A stretch of 64,000 bases of DNA from Marinobacter sediminicola (GTDB taxonomy: Bacteria; Pseudomonadota; Gammaproteobacteria; Pseudomonadales; Oleiphilaceae). Made by a program: the position numbers and the translations under genes. The stretch lies in assembly GCF_031157525.1 (NCBI RefSeq), contig NZ_JAVIXR010000009.1:1-64000 (forward strand), in the 5' to 3' direction. Shown here piece by piece: positions 26,286 to 34,332 of this stretch (position 1 is the stretch's first letter; each line of letters opens with the position of its first letter). Below the pieces are notes generated by a model. That model was not told the origin of the DNA, made no database searches, and saw only the letters and a program-made list of their open reading frames with translations.

Positions 26286-26363
26286 TTGTGTATTCATATT
26301 AGCATTTATGAAGTTGTCGATTATGTAGAGCTATTATAATTGCCTTATTGAAAGGAGAACGAT

Positions 26364-26555
26364 ATGAATAACGATATTCTGGAAGGTAACTGGAAGCAGC
26401 TTAAAGGTAAGGTGCGCGAGAATTGGGGTAAGTTGACGAATGATGATGTCGATGAAATCGGAGGCAAACGAGAGAACTTCATTGGCAAGATTCAGGAAAA
26501 ATACGGCATGAAGAAAGATGAGGCAGAGAAGGAGTGGGATAAGCTCACTAAATAA
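26364..26555 (+). CDS. CsbD-family stress protein (YjbJ-like)
   Basis: A protein of 63 residues, highly charged, with the CsbD pattern: NWKQLKGKVRENWGKLTNDD, then IGGKRENFIGKIQEKYG and a final EAEKEWDK. Members are abundant, heat-stable general-stress proteins whose molecular role is unknown. AAAGGAG gives a strong ribosome-binding site. A perfect 10-bp hairpin follows 23 bp after the stop. Confidence 0.92.
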   Translation: MNNDILEGNWKQLKGKVRENWGKLTNDDVDEIGGKRENFIGKIQEKYGMKKDEAEKEWDKLTK

Positions 26556-26578
26556 TTATCATTTCTCCACGCACCAAA

Positions 26579-26602
26579 CGCTTCAGTATTGTTACTGAAG
26601 CG
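26579..26602 (+). terminator. Hairpin terminator after csbD-like gene
   Basis: CGCTTCAGTA and TACTGAAGCG form a perfect 10-bp stem around TTGT. Only a weak T-rich tail (TCATTT) follows, so termination may be partial. Confidence 0.65.
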
Positions 26603-26731
26603 TCATTTGGGCTGGGTCGTGGCCTTTGCTAAGTTTTAAATCGTGACATGGTTCGCCGAACCGGTGGGTATAGCCATTGATCACATTTACTTGGAGAAAC
26701 GTCCGAAAAGTATCGTCGATTCGGGCGTACG

Positions 26732-26761
26732 CATGAGTAACTTGATCATGAGTAACTTGAT
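26732..26761 (+). repeat. Perfect 15-bp tandem repeat in the 5' leader of the PRC-barrel gene
   Basis: CATGAGTAACTTGAT occurs twice with no gap, 17 to 46 bp before the ATG at 26778, next to the AAAGGAG site. Each copy contains an ATG that opens a short in-frame reading, so it can extend the apparent ORF but not the real gene. Confidence 0.8.
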
Positions 26762-26777
26762 AAAGGAGTACGAGACA

Positions 26778-27314
26778 ATGCGGAAACTTATTACTCACAC
26801 AATGAGCGCTTCCCTGTTGGCAGGTGGTTTAGCTATGAGCCTTTCAGCAGCTGCTGCAGGCGGTCTTTACAGCATGGATGAGCTTAAGGATGCAGATGTT
26901 TTTGACAGTGCCGGCCAAGAGATCGGTGAGGTCGAGGATGTTCTGATGAGTAACGATATGTCGGTACATTCTTTGGTTATCGAAACCGGGGAGATACTTG
27001 GTCTCGGTGGTAATGAAGTTGTTGTGGAACGCGGCACGTTTACTGTCGTGAGGGCGTCGGGTAACCGCGGCTTCGATGACATTGAGTATGAAGTCCACGT
27101 TGAAATGACTCAGGAAGAATTTAAAAAATTGCCGACGTACGATGAGGATTGGTGGAACCAAACGAGCCAGAGTTTGCAGCAGGCGTGGGAAAACACTAAG
27201 GAAATCAGTCAGAGCGCCTGGGAGAGTACTAAGCAGGCTACCTCTTCAGCTTGGTACAACGTCAAACAAGGCGCTGAAGAGATGGGTGATGAAGCCGAGC
27301 AGGCGACTGAGTAA
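26778..27314 (+). CDS. PRC-barrel domain periplasmic protein
   Basis: A protein of 178 residues. A signal peptide (MRKLITHTMSASLLAGGLAM through SAAAAG) is followed by a PRC-barrel domain (LYSMDELKDADVFDSAGQEIGEVEDVLM, shown here as residues ~30-57, and ending near residue 110) and a Trp/Gln/Ser-rich helical tail with repeated 'AWENTK/AWESTK' pieces. The start at 26778 is fixed by AAAGGAG nine bases upstream and by the signal peptide. PRC-barrels bind ligands or RNA in very different proteins; exported members often occur with CsbD and DUF1328 genes in stress clusters. Function unknown. Confidence 0.85.
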   Translation: MRKLITHTMSASLLAGGLAMSLSAAAAGGLYSMDELKDADVFDSAGQEIGEVEDVLMSNDMSVHSLVIETGEILGLGGNEVVVERGTFTVVRASGNRGFDDIEYEVHVEMTQEEFKKLPTYDEDWWNQTSQSLQQAWENTKEISQSAWESTKQATSSAWYNVKQGAEEMGDEAEQATE

Positions 27315-27341
27315 GGCACTGCTCTGGGAATCGTCCATTCG

Positions 27342-27356
27342 GGCGCCTGCGGCGCC
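27342..27356 (+). other. Small GC-rich hairpin between PRC-barrel and metallothionein genes
   Basis: GGCGCC-TGC-GGCGCC, 28 bp after the PRC gene's stop and 22 bp before the metallothionein ATG. It may be a weak terminator (GTTTAA follows) or separate the two messages. Confidence 0.4.
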
Positions 27357-27377
27357 GTTTAAGTCGAGGAGAATGAT

Positions 27378-27551
27378 ATGGCCAATGTCAGCTCTGATGG
27401 TACTTATCAGTGTGCCCAAGAGGGGTGCAACTGCAGAGTCGCGGATGATGAGACACACTTCAAAACAGCAACTGGAATATTCTGCTCAAAAGAATGTTCG
27501 GAAGGCAAAGGGTGCCAACATCCCGGATGCAATTGCGCGTCTAGGAATTAG
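27378..27551 (+). CDS. Bacterial metallothionein
   Basis: A protein of 57 residues with nine cysteines placed as in the BmtA/SmtA family: QCAQEGCNCRV at the start, then FCSKECSEGKGC and HPGCNCASRN at the end. The His in QHPGC matches the family's zinc-binding His. It chelates Zn, Cd or Cu in the cytoplasm. GAGGAG precedes the ATG. It is flanked by hairpins, so may form its own transcript in the stress cluster. No SmtB-type repressor gene is nearby. Confidence 0.9.
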   Translation: MANVSSDGTYQCAQEGCNCRVADDETHFKTATGIFCSKECSEGKGCQHPGCNCASRN

Positions 27552-27563
27552 TTGAATCAGGAT

Positions 27564-27594
27564 CGAGAGGTCGCGATATATATGTGACCTCTCG
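27564..27594 (+). terminator. Hairpin after the metallothionein gene
   Basis: CGAGAGGTC and GACCTCTCG form a 9-bp stem around a 13-base AT-rich loop, 12 bp after the stop. No T-run directly follows, though the next 100 bp are AT-rich. Confidence 0.55.
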
Positions 27595-27802
27595 GTCAGG
27601 CTAATAATATAAAAATATATTTTTAGTAAAGTGAATAGGCTTACTAAATTATAAAAGTCAGTATGTTTACCGCTGTCGTTTGATAATTGTCCGTTATATG
27701 AACTTTTCGTAGTGCATCGTGCATTGCCTGAACTTGCGTTTCGAGCTTCCGCATGTCTATTCTTATTTATAGTGCAACCTGACCTATACAGGAGACAAGA
27801 CT

Positions 27803-28324
27803 ATGTCCGAGCACGATGGAGCTGTGTCAGGGGAAAGCTATCCCCATAAGATAAGCGCGGAGTTCGACAGTCAGGTCGCTGCCGAGCGAGGCGCAGAATC
27901 TTTGGAAGGGTTAGGGATCCCCCTTGCTCAGATTCGTATCATTCAGCCCGATGACCCCAATATGGCGAAAAAGATTGAGCCGGAGACTCAGGGAATTGCG
28001 CGGTCTTTAGTTAAAGCGCATGTGCGGTTTGGAGTGGTGGGACTAGTAGTTGGTCTTGCTGTCGCAGGACTATTGGTGACGGTTGGCCCGGCTCTGACTC
28101 GTACAAGCCCGGTAATGACGTTCATTGCGGTGAGCTTCTTGTTTGCCGTGTTGGCTCTTATGCTAGCCGGTGCGGTTGCACTGCGTCCAGATCATGATGT
28201 CTTGATAGAAAAGGCGCGCATGGCAAAAAACGAAGGGCGTTGGACAGTGGTGGTGCATTGCGACAGCGTGGAGCAGCAAAAGTTAGCGCAAGCGACAATG
28301 GGCGACAGTACCCATACCTTATAG
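27803..28324 (+). CDS. Two-TM membrane protein of the stress cluster
   Basis: A protein of 173 residues, family not recognised. The first ~60 residues (KISAEFDSQVAAERGAESL, LGIPLAQIRIIQPDD) resemble the flavour of YflT/GSP17M-like stress proteins; two TM helices follow at about residues 74-95 and 103-125, then a soluble tail (ARMAKNEGRWTVVVHCDS). GGAG is nine bases before the ATG. The upstream 250 bp are AT-rich and hold the metallothionein hairpin. The assignment to the stress cluster is by position only. Confidence 0.75.
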   Translation: MSEHDGAVSGESYPHKISAEFDSQVAAERGAESLEGLGIPLAQIRIIQPDDPNMAKKIEPETQGIARSLVKAHVRFGVVGLVVGLAVAGLLVTVGPALTRTSPVMTFIAVSFLFAVLALMLAGAVALRPDHDVLIEKARMAKNEGRWTVVVHCDSVEQQKLAQATMGDSTHTL

Positions 28325-28457
28325 CTAAATATAAAGCTGCGAGAATCTTTCGACCGGAGTTCTCGGTTGAGTGCTTGCCAAAGCGATACTATCGTTTAAT
28401 TCTGTAATAAAAACCAAAAACAATAGCTGACCAGGAATGTAGGTAAGGGGCGTCAAT

Positions 28458-29165
28458 GTGTATAAGTGGATAGCTGAGCATCACCAAGTACTTTCAATCG
28501 TTGCCAGTTTTGGCTCCTTACTTATATGGCTGGTATATGCGCAGCTCCTTTACCTTGGGTTCAGGAGGCAGAGAAGCCCGCGCTTGATCATTAACCGCGG
28601 TTGCAACAAAGACATCAATGCTCTCTGTATCATCAGTAATATGAGCGCAGAATCTGTGTTTATTGAATACATCATAGCGAAGCTCGAAACTTCTGAAGGC
28701 GAGATCACGATGGATGTCACTGACTTCGAGCGTGAATACAGCGAAGGTGATGAAGACGGCGATGAGCAGGGGCCGTTGGACGTAAGGGATAACACTAGGC
28801 AGGGGCCAATTGAGTCTGGCGGGTTCATACACATTGGTACTTTCTGCGAACTAATCCAGCGACTTACGCGTTATGAAAATATCGAGGTTCTCCATGGTCA
28901 GCCTCAAGGAGAGCTTGAGTTCACCCGCTTGACGCTGAGTCTGATAGGAATATATGGCCCGGAAAACATGCCCGTAGGTGCTGAGCGAAGTTTCGATATA
29001 AGCGTTAGCGGGAGCCGTTTGGGGCTCAAACCTGCATCGTGGGATACTAAGCAATTAGCGTCTATCCGTCAGCGTCGCAAGCTTCGGAGAACGGTCGAAG
29101 AACTGAATGCTACAGACTTTTCATCGTCATCCTCTCTTCGCCGTGTACCCGCTATTCAGGAGTGA
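28458..29165 (+). CDS. Hypothetical single-TM membrane protein
   Basis: A protein of 235 residues starting at a GTG (AAGGGG eight bases upstream). One TM helix at residues ~12-34 is followed by a soluble domain containing an acidic patch (EREYSEGDEDGDEQG) and a C-terminal Arg-rich stretch (QRRKLRRTVEEL) with a run of serines. No family was recognised. A plus-strand terminator sits 110 bp downstream, inside the end of potI. Confidence 0.65.
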   Translation: MYKWIAEHHQVLSIVASFGSLLIWLVYAQLLYLGFRRQRSPRLIINRGCNKDINALCIISNMSAESVFIEYIIAKLETSEGEITMDVTDFEREYSEGDEDGDEQGPLDVRDNTRQGPIESGGFIHIGTFCELIQRLTRYENIEVLHGQPQGELEFTRLTLSLIGIYGPENMPVGAERSFDISVSGSRLGLKPASWDTKQLASIRQRRKLRRTVEELNATDFSSSSSLRRVPAIQE

Positions 29166-29270
29166 TCCAGTCGACTAATGGGGCGGATGTACGCATAGAC
29201 TGAATTGCTACTCCGTTAACCCACGCGATGAATCGCTATGGTTGGGGTATTGCTCTGCTAGTGTTCCTGA

Positions 29271-30098
29271 TCAGGAAAGGCGCCCACTGCGGCGCCTTTT
29301 TTCGTTTCTGCGCATCACGTACCAGGCGATAAACGCGACCAGCGATACCGTGAGAATAATCAGCGTGGCCAGTGCGTTGATCTTTGGGGACACGCCCATG
29401 CGTACCGATGAGAACACTACCATCGGCAAGGTGGTGGAGCCGGGGCCGGATACAAAGCTGGCAATCACCAGGTCGTCCAGCGACAGGGTGAACGCCAGCA
29501 ACCATCCGGACACCAAGGCCGGTGCAATCACCGGCAAAGTGACCACAAAGAAGGTCTTCAAGGGTGTGCAGCCTAGATCCATGGCGGCTTCTTCAATGGA
29601 ACGATCCACTTCTTGTAGCCGCGCGCTCACCACCACCGCCACATAGGCGCTGCAGAAAGTGGTGTGCGCAATCCAGATGGTCACCATTCCACGATCTGCC
29701 GGCCAACCGGTCAGCTCTGCCAGTTGAACAAACAGCAGCAACAGAGACAAACCGGTGATCACTTCTGGCATAACCAGAGGGGCGGTAATCATGCCAGACA
29801 GCAGTGTTCGCCCCCGCATGCGTTTGAACCGGGTGATCACAAACGCACACAGGGTGCCCAGGCACATGGCCATACTGGCGGAGTAGAAGGCGATTTTAAG
29901 GCTCATCCACACGGCCGACAGTATCTGCTGGTCTTCAAACAGGGCGCTGTACCAGTGAGTGGAAAAACCGGCCCACACGGATACCAGTCGGGATGCGTTG
30001 AACGAATACACGATCAGCACAAGCATGGGTAGATATAGAAACAGCAGGCCCATAACCAGCATGACCTTTGAGAAGCTGATGCCACGAGCGTTAACCAT
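29271..30098 (-). CDS. potI: Polyamine ABC transporter permease PotI
   Basis: A protein of 275 residues from the ATG that overlaps the potH stop by 8 bp (ATGGTTAA). Six TM segments and the permease EAA loop (EEAAMDLGCTPLKTFFVVTLP) are visible. It pairs with PotH to form the membrane channel for putrescine-type substrates. Last gene of potFGHI. Confidence 0.92.
   Translation of the reverse strand: MVNARGISFSKVMLVMGLLFLYLPMLVLIVYSFNASRLVSVWAGFSTHWYSALFEDQQILSAVWMSLKIAFYSASMAMCLGTLCAFVITRFKRMRGRTLLSGMITAPLVMPEVITGLSLLLLFVQLAELTGWPADRGMVTIWIAHTTFCSAYVAVVVSARLQEVDRSIEEAAMDLGCTPLKTFFVVTLPVIAPALVSGWLLAFTLSLDDLVIASFVSGPGSTTLPMVVFSSVRMGVSPKINALATLIILTVSLVAFIAWYVMRRNEKRRRSGRLS
29276..29302 (+). terminator. 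Rho-independent terminator (plus strand) inside the 3' end of potI
   Basis: AAAGGCGCC-CACTGC-GGCGCCTTT followed by six Ts (29297-29302). It is oriented for the gene at 28458-29165. It occupies the last codons of potI on the other strand, and a CCTGATCAGG palindrome abuts it. Confidence 0.8.
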
Positions 30099-31020
30099 TC
30101 TTCGACATCTCCCGACTCTGGAAGCGGTGGAACAATACAATCGGCACCAACAGCAGTGCCAGCATCACAATGGCCAACGCAGAAGCCACAGGCCAGTCGC
30201 GGTTGTTGAAGAACTCTTCCCACAGCACCTTGCCGATCATCAGCGTATCCGGGCCACCCAGCAGTTCAGGAATCACAAACTCACCGACAGCGGGAATGAA
30301 TACCAGCATGCACCCCGCCAAAATGCCGGCCTTAGATAAAGGCAGGGTAATGGCCCAGAAGGTCGTAATGCTGCGGCAGCCGAGGTCTGATGCTGCTTCC
30401 AGCAGGCGCAGATCCAGCTTCACCAGGTTGGTAAAAATGGGCAGCACCATAAACGGCAGGTAGGCATAGGTAATGCCGAGGATTACCGCAAAGTTGGTGT
30501 TCAGCATTTTCAGCGGTTCGTCGATCAACCCCAGCCAGAGCAAGAAGCTGTTCAGCAAACCCTGATTGCCGAGAATGCCCATCCAGGCGTAAACCCGAAT
30601 CAGGAACGAGGTCCATGACGGCAGCATCACCAGCAACAGCAACACCAGTTGCCAGTGCTTGGGCGCGCGGGCCATAGCGTAAGCCATTGGGTAGCCGATC
30701 AGCAGGCAGGCGATGGTGGAGATGAGTGCGGTTTTCACCGAGCCCCAATAAGCGGCAATGTACAGGCTGTCGGACAGTAGGAATAAATAGTTGCCGAAGT
30801 TCACCACCACCGACAGGGTGTTTTCTGCCAGCCGGAACACCGGCTCGTAAGGCGGTATGGCCATCACGGCCGACGTCAGGCTGATTTTCAGGATCAGCGC
30901 GAACGGCAGCAGGAAAAACAGCAACAGCCACGCGAACGGAATGCCAAACAGCACCCGGCGGTGGAACAGCAATGTACGCACCCGCGCCATCAAGGGCGCG
31001 GGAATCGGATTCCTGTTCAT
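30091..31020 (-). CDS. potH: Polyamine ABC transporter permease PotH
   Basis: A protein of 309 residues from the ATG at 31020, four bases after the potG stop; a longer open frame upstream is inside potG and is not used. Six TM segments, starting with GIPFAWLLLFFLLPFALIL, and an EAA loop (LLEAASDLGCRSITTFWAITLP) typical of type I ABC importers. Forms the channel with PotI. Confidence 0.92.
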   Translation of the reverse strand: MNRNPIPAPLMARVRTLLFHRRVLFGIPFAWLLLFFLLPFALILKISLTSAVMAIPPYEPVFRLAENTLSVVVNFGNYLFLLSDSLYIAAYWGSVKTALISTIACLLIGYPMAYAMARAPKHWQLVLLLLVMLPSWTSFLIRVYAWMGILGNQGLLNSFLLWLGLIDEPLKMLNTNFAVILGITYAYLPFMVLPIFTNLVKLDLRLLEAASDLGCRSITTFWAITLPLSKAGILAGCMLVFIPAVGEFVIPELLGGPDTLMIGKVLWEEFFNNRDWPVASALAIVMLALLLVPIVLFHRFQSREMSKNG

Positions 31021-31024
31021 GGCA

Positions 31025-32143
31025 TTAATTCCAAAGCAAGATGGGGCTGGAGGCTTCCCAGGAAACGAACACGGTGTCGCCCCAGGTTGGCCGTTCACCG
31101 CGGCGTTCCACGTTCGCCATGGTGGCCTGCACACGCTTGCCGCTGGCCAGCTTCACGTAATAGGAGGTGATGTCGCCCAGGTACGCGATGTTCTCCACCG
31201 TGCCCTTGCTCCAGTTGAATTCACCTTCAGGCTTGTCTGGCGTCAGGTAGATTTTTTCCGGGCGCAGGGCAATCAGCGTGTTGGTGTTTTCTGCCGATGT
31301 GGTCACACCTCGGTCAATGTATACCTGTGCGTCCAGCAAGCCGCTGGACAGCAGAATACTGTCGGAGTTGTCTTCCTCGATGCTGGCCTCAAAGATATTC
31401 ACCGAGCCAATAAACTCCGCCGTCATGCGGCTGTTCGGGCTTTCGTAAATATCGATGGGTGAGCCCACCTGGGCAATCTGTCCAAAGGACATAATGGCAA
31501 TGCGGCTGGCCATGGTCATGGCTTCTTCCTGATCGTGGGTCACCATCAGGCAAGTGGCGCCCACTTTTTCCAGAATATCCACAAGTTCAAGCTGCATTTC
31601 TGTGCGCAGCTTTTTATCGAGCGCACCCATAGGCTCATCCAGAAGCAACAGCTTCGGGCGTTTTGCCAGTGAGCGAGCCAGCGCAACCCGCTGCTGTTGG
31701 CCACCGGAAAGCTGTTGGGGCCGACGCTTGGCGTAGGGCTCCATTTTTACCAGCTTGAGCATGGCCGCCACGCGGTCGCGAATCTCGTCCTTTGGCAGTT
31801 TGTCCTGTTTCAGACCCATGGCGATGTTCTGCTCCACGGTCATGTGCGGGAACAGTGCGTAGGACTGGAACATCATGTTCGTTGGGCGCAGGTAGGGAGG
31901 CAGGGCAGTTATGTCCTGACCATCCAGCACAATACGACCGCTATCCGGTGTCTCAAAGCCAGCCAGCATGCGTAGCAGTGTGGATTTACCAGAGCCCGAA
32001 CCGCCCAGAAGTGCGAATATCTCGCCCTTGTGGATGTCCAGGCTTACGTCGTCCACCGCCAGTGTGCTGTCAAAGCTTTTTGATACGCCACGAATGCTGA
32101 GTAACACCTCCGCTTTCGCGGAGGTGTTGATTCCGTTAACCAC
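31025..32143 (-). CDS. potG: Polyamine ABC transporter ATPase PotG
   Basis: A protein of 372 residues: Walker A GGSGSGKST (residues ~47-55), signature LSGGQQQR, Walker B KLLLLDEPMGALD, and a C-terminal TOBE-type regulatory domain (LIALRPEKIYLT onward). Energises uptake through PotHI. The start is four bases after the potF stop. A perfect 11-bp hairpin lies within its first 15 codons (32103-32128). Confidence 0.93.
   Translation of the reverse strand: MVNGINTSAKAEVLLSIRGVSKSFDSTLAVDDVSLDIHKGEIFALLGGSGSGKSTLLRMLAGFETPDSGRIVLDGQDITALPPYLRPTNMMFQSYALFPHMTVEQNIAMGLKQDKLPKDEIRDRVAAMLKLVKMEPYAKRRPQQLSGGQQQRVALARSLAKRPKLLLLDEPMGALDKKLRTEMQLELVDILEKVGATCLMVTHDQEEAMTMASRIAIMSFGQIAQVGSPIDIYESPNSRMTAEFIGSVNIFEASIEEDNSDSILLSSGLLDAQVYIDRGVTTSAENTNTLIALRPEKIYLTPDKPEGEFNWSKGTVENIAYLGDITSYYVKLASGKRVQATMANVERRGERPTWGDTVFVSWEASSPILLWN
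32103..32128 (-). other. Perfect 11-bp hairpin in the first codons of potG
   Basis: AACACCTCCGC and GCGGAGGTGTT flank a 4-base TTTC loop. On the transcript it lies just after the potF stop and the potG start. It probably protects the potF end of the mRNA or dampens potG translation, giving an excess of the binding protein. Confidence 0.65.
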
Positions 32144-32147
32144 GCCC

Positions 32148-33254
32148 TTAACGCCCGGACTTAACGCTGGTCCAGGTGCGGGTCATCAGGCGCTGTGTGT
32201 CCTGAGGCCGACCTTCCATGATGTAGAGCTTTTTCATCACATCATCCGTAGGGTAAATGCTGGTGTCGTTAAGGATTTCTGCATCAACAAATTCATCGGC
32301 TGCCTTGTTGGGGTTGGCGTACCACACATAGTTGGTCACCTCAGCGATGATCTCTGGCTTCATCAAAAAGTTGACCAGCTTGTGGGCATTTTCAACGTTC
32401 GGTGCGCCAGCCGGGATGGTCATCATATCGAACCACAACACCGCGCCCTCTTTGGGAATGGTGTAGCGGATTTCGTTGCCGTTTTTGGCTTCCTCGGCAC
32501 GAGCAGCTGCCTGCAGGATGTCGCCGGAATAGCCGGCAGCCACGCACAGGTCGCCATTAGCCAGGTCGCCAATGTAGCGGGATGAGTGGAAGTAGGTGAT
32601 GTTCGGCCGCACGGCCTTGATCACGTCGCCACCCTTTTTGATGTCTTCGGTGTTGTTGCTGTTCGGGTTTAAGCCAGCGTAGGCCATAGCAGCCCGCACC
32701 ATTTCTTCGCCGGAATCCAGCATGGCAATGCCGCAGCCGCCTTTGGCCAGCTTGGCCGTTATGTCCGGGTCAAACACCAGCGCCCAGGAATCGGTAGGTG
32801 CAGTATCGCCCAGGATTTTCTGGATGCGGCCAGCGTTGTAGCCATAGCCGTTGGTTCCCCAAAGATAGGGAATGGAGAACTGGCTGCCCGGGTCCACTTT
32901 TTCCAGTTGAGCCATCAGATCCGGATTCAGATTGGCCATGTTCGGCAGTTTGTCGTGATCCAGAGCCACAAAAGCCTTGGCAGAGATCTGCTTGGCAACG
33001 TAGTGGTTTGACGGTACGACCAGGTCGTAGCCAGAGCGGCCAGACAGTAGCGCGGCTTCAAGAACCTCGTTACTGTCGTAAACGTCGTAAACGACCTTTA
33101 TGCCGGTTTCTTTGGTGAACTTCGCCAGAGTGTTCTCGGCAATGTAGTCAGACCAGTTATACACACGCACTTCTTCTGCGGCGATTGCAGAAGAGGCGCA
33201 CAGAGACAGAGCAACGGAGGCGGCCAGCGCCTGTGGCTTACACAACTTGAACAT
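32148..33254 (-). CDS. potF: Putrescine/polyamine-binding periplasmic protein PotF
   Basis: A protein of 368 residues from the ATG at 33254, which gives a clean signal peptide (MFKLCKPQALAASVALSLCA, cleaved near AIAAEE). The mature part starts EEVRVYNWSDYIAENTL, the PotF/PotD opening, and contains the PYLWGTNGYGYN and GYSGDILQAA blocks that line the polyamine pocket. It delivers substrate to PotGHI. First gene of the operon. GAGGG lies upstream of the start. Confidence 0.93.
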   Translation of the reverse strand: MFKLCKPQALAASVALSLCASSAIAAEEVRVYNWSDYIAENTLAKFTKETGIKVVYDVYDSNEVLEAALLSGRSGYDLVVPSNHYVAKQISAKAFVALDHDKLPNMANLNPDLMAQLEKVDPGSQFSIPYLWGTNGYGYNAGRIQKILGDTAPTDSWALVFDPDITAKLAKGGCGIAMLDSGEEMVRAAMAYAGLNPNSNNTEDIKKGGDVIKAVRPNITYFHSSRYIGDLANGDLCVAAGYSGDILQAAARAEEAKNGNEIRYTIPKEGAVLWFDMMTIPAGAPNVENAHKLVNFLMKPEIIAEVTNYVWYANPNKAADEFVDAEILNDTSIYPTDDVMKKLYIMEGRPQDTQRLMTRTWTSVKSGR

Positions 33255-33570
33255 TGGATAACGTCCCTCACTGAAAAGGGATGGATACAAAACGTGCAGG
33301 ACGCACGCGGTGTTGTGCAGGTCTGCTGAGGGAAGGCCGCGGGTGCGACTCCTTTGAGGCTTGTCCTGGAAAACGGCGATGGGGCTATAGTTTATGGCAC
33401 CGACCGAATTCGCGGGATATTTAACACGAGAATGCGTGGCGCGCTACAAATATCTTGTAGGAGTGTGCAGGGGTTGTACCTATGAGGACTCATCGGCATC
33501 AAGAACTACTTCCACGGTGCGGGAGTTTACGGCTCTCGGGCACCGTGAAAGAGAGTTTGAATGGCAGATG
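33255..33570. other. Region upstream of potF
   Basis: About 315 bp containing the potF promoter on the minus strand. No confident -35/-10 pair or operator was identified. An open frame on the plus strand (33394-33678) overlaps the next gene and has no ribosome-binding site or recognisable product. Confidence 0.45.
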
Positions 33571-33801
33571 TCATCCACGCCAATAGTTGTTAGCCGCGGC
33601 TACCGTCTGAAAGTTCACAGCGATAACGTGAGAGGCAGCGGTAAGCGCATCGGCAGAGTTTGCGTATTCGGGCCGTAGTTTTTTCAAAACATCCATATCG
33701 GGCTGAGTGTATTTCACGCCACGGCGGCTAAGGGTAATCGCAAGCTCATAGCCTTGCTGAGGAGTATCGGTAATCAACGAGGTTAGCCAAGTATCAGACA
33801 T
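33571..33801 (-). CDS. Small hypothetical protein
   Basis: A protein of 76 residues from the ATG at 33801, with AAAGGT upstream. Sequence is soluble and ordinary (MSDTWLTSLITDTPQQGYEL, later SADALTAASHVIAVNFQTVA). No family recognised. Codon use and the ribosome-binding site favour a real gene over the overlapping plus-strand frame. Confidence 0.5.
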   Translation of the reverse strand: MSDTWLTSLITDTPQQGYELAITLSRRGVKYTQPDMDVLKKLRPEYANSADALTAASHVIAVNFQTVAAANNYWRG

Positions 33802-33931
33802 TTTAAATACCTTTTTGTTTGGGTTCGCCGCAAGCATAGCAGACGATTCCAGATTTTGGGCATTCCCTGCATCTGAAATAGTTGCGGTCTTTCGACTATA
33901 TTATTAAGACCAAACAACAGGCGAGGTGGCT

Positions 33932-34285
33932 ATGGAATATATTGATGGTTGTGTAGTGGCTGTGCCCACTAAAAACAAGGCAGCTTATATTGAGCACGCC
34001 ACTGAGGCAGCGAAATTGTTCAAGAAGCACGGTGCGACCCGTCTTGTTGAATGCTGGGGCGACGATGTTCCTGAGGGTAAATTGACGTCGTTTCCCATGG
34101 CTGTTCAATGTAAAGATGATGAAACCGTTGTTTTCTCGTGGATAACCTGGCCCTCACGCGACGCGCGGGATTCGGGTATGAAGAACGTGATGGAGGAGTG
34201 GCAATCTAGCGGTGATGATGATCCTATGCCCTTTGACGGGGCGCGTATGATATTTGGTGGTTTCCGGGTGGTGGTAGACGAGTAA
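33932..34285 (+). CDS. DUF1428 family protein (YbaA-like)
   Basis: A protein of 117 residues from the ATG at 33932 (GAGGTGG upstream; an in-frame GTG at 33926 lies on that site). Family features: MEYIDGCVVAVP, FKKHGATRLVECWGDDVP, VVFSWITWPSRDARD, and GARMIFGGFRVVVD at the end. Ferredoxin-like dimeric alpha-beta barrel fold is known for the family; function unknown. Its stop is part of a bidirectional terminator. Confidence 0.9.
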   Translation: MEYIDGCVVAVPTKNKAAYIEHATEAAKLFKKHGATRLVECWGDDVPEGKLTSFPMAVQCKDDETVVFSWITWPSRDARDSGMKNVMEEWQSSGDDDPMPFDGARMIFGGFRVVVDE

Positions 34286-34321
34286 AGTCGGTGCCACTCA
34301 TGTGGCAGTGGCACCGACTTT
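34284..34321. terminator. Bidirectional terminator between DUF1428 and retinol-saturase-like genes
   Basis: A perfect 15-bp stem (34284-34298 with 34307-34321) around an 8-base loop: AAAGTCGGTGCCACT pairs with AGTGGCACCGACTTT. It starts within the DUF1428 stop and ends 12 bp before the convergent gene's stop, serving both. Confidence 0.85.
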
Positions 34322-34332
34322 ATTGATAGTGA

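Noticed and set aside
33394..33678. 94-codon open frame on the plus strand upstream of the DUF1428 gene
   Set aside because: No ribosome-binding site, Arg/Ser-rich sequence without domain character, overlaps a better minus-strand candidate.
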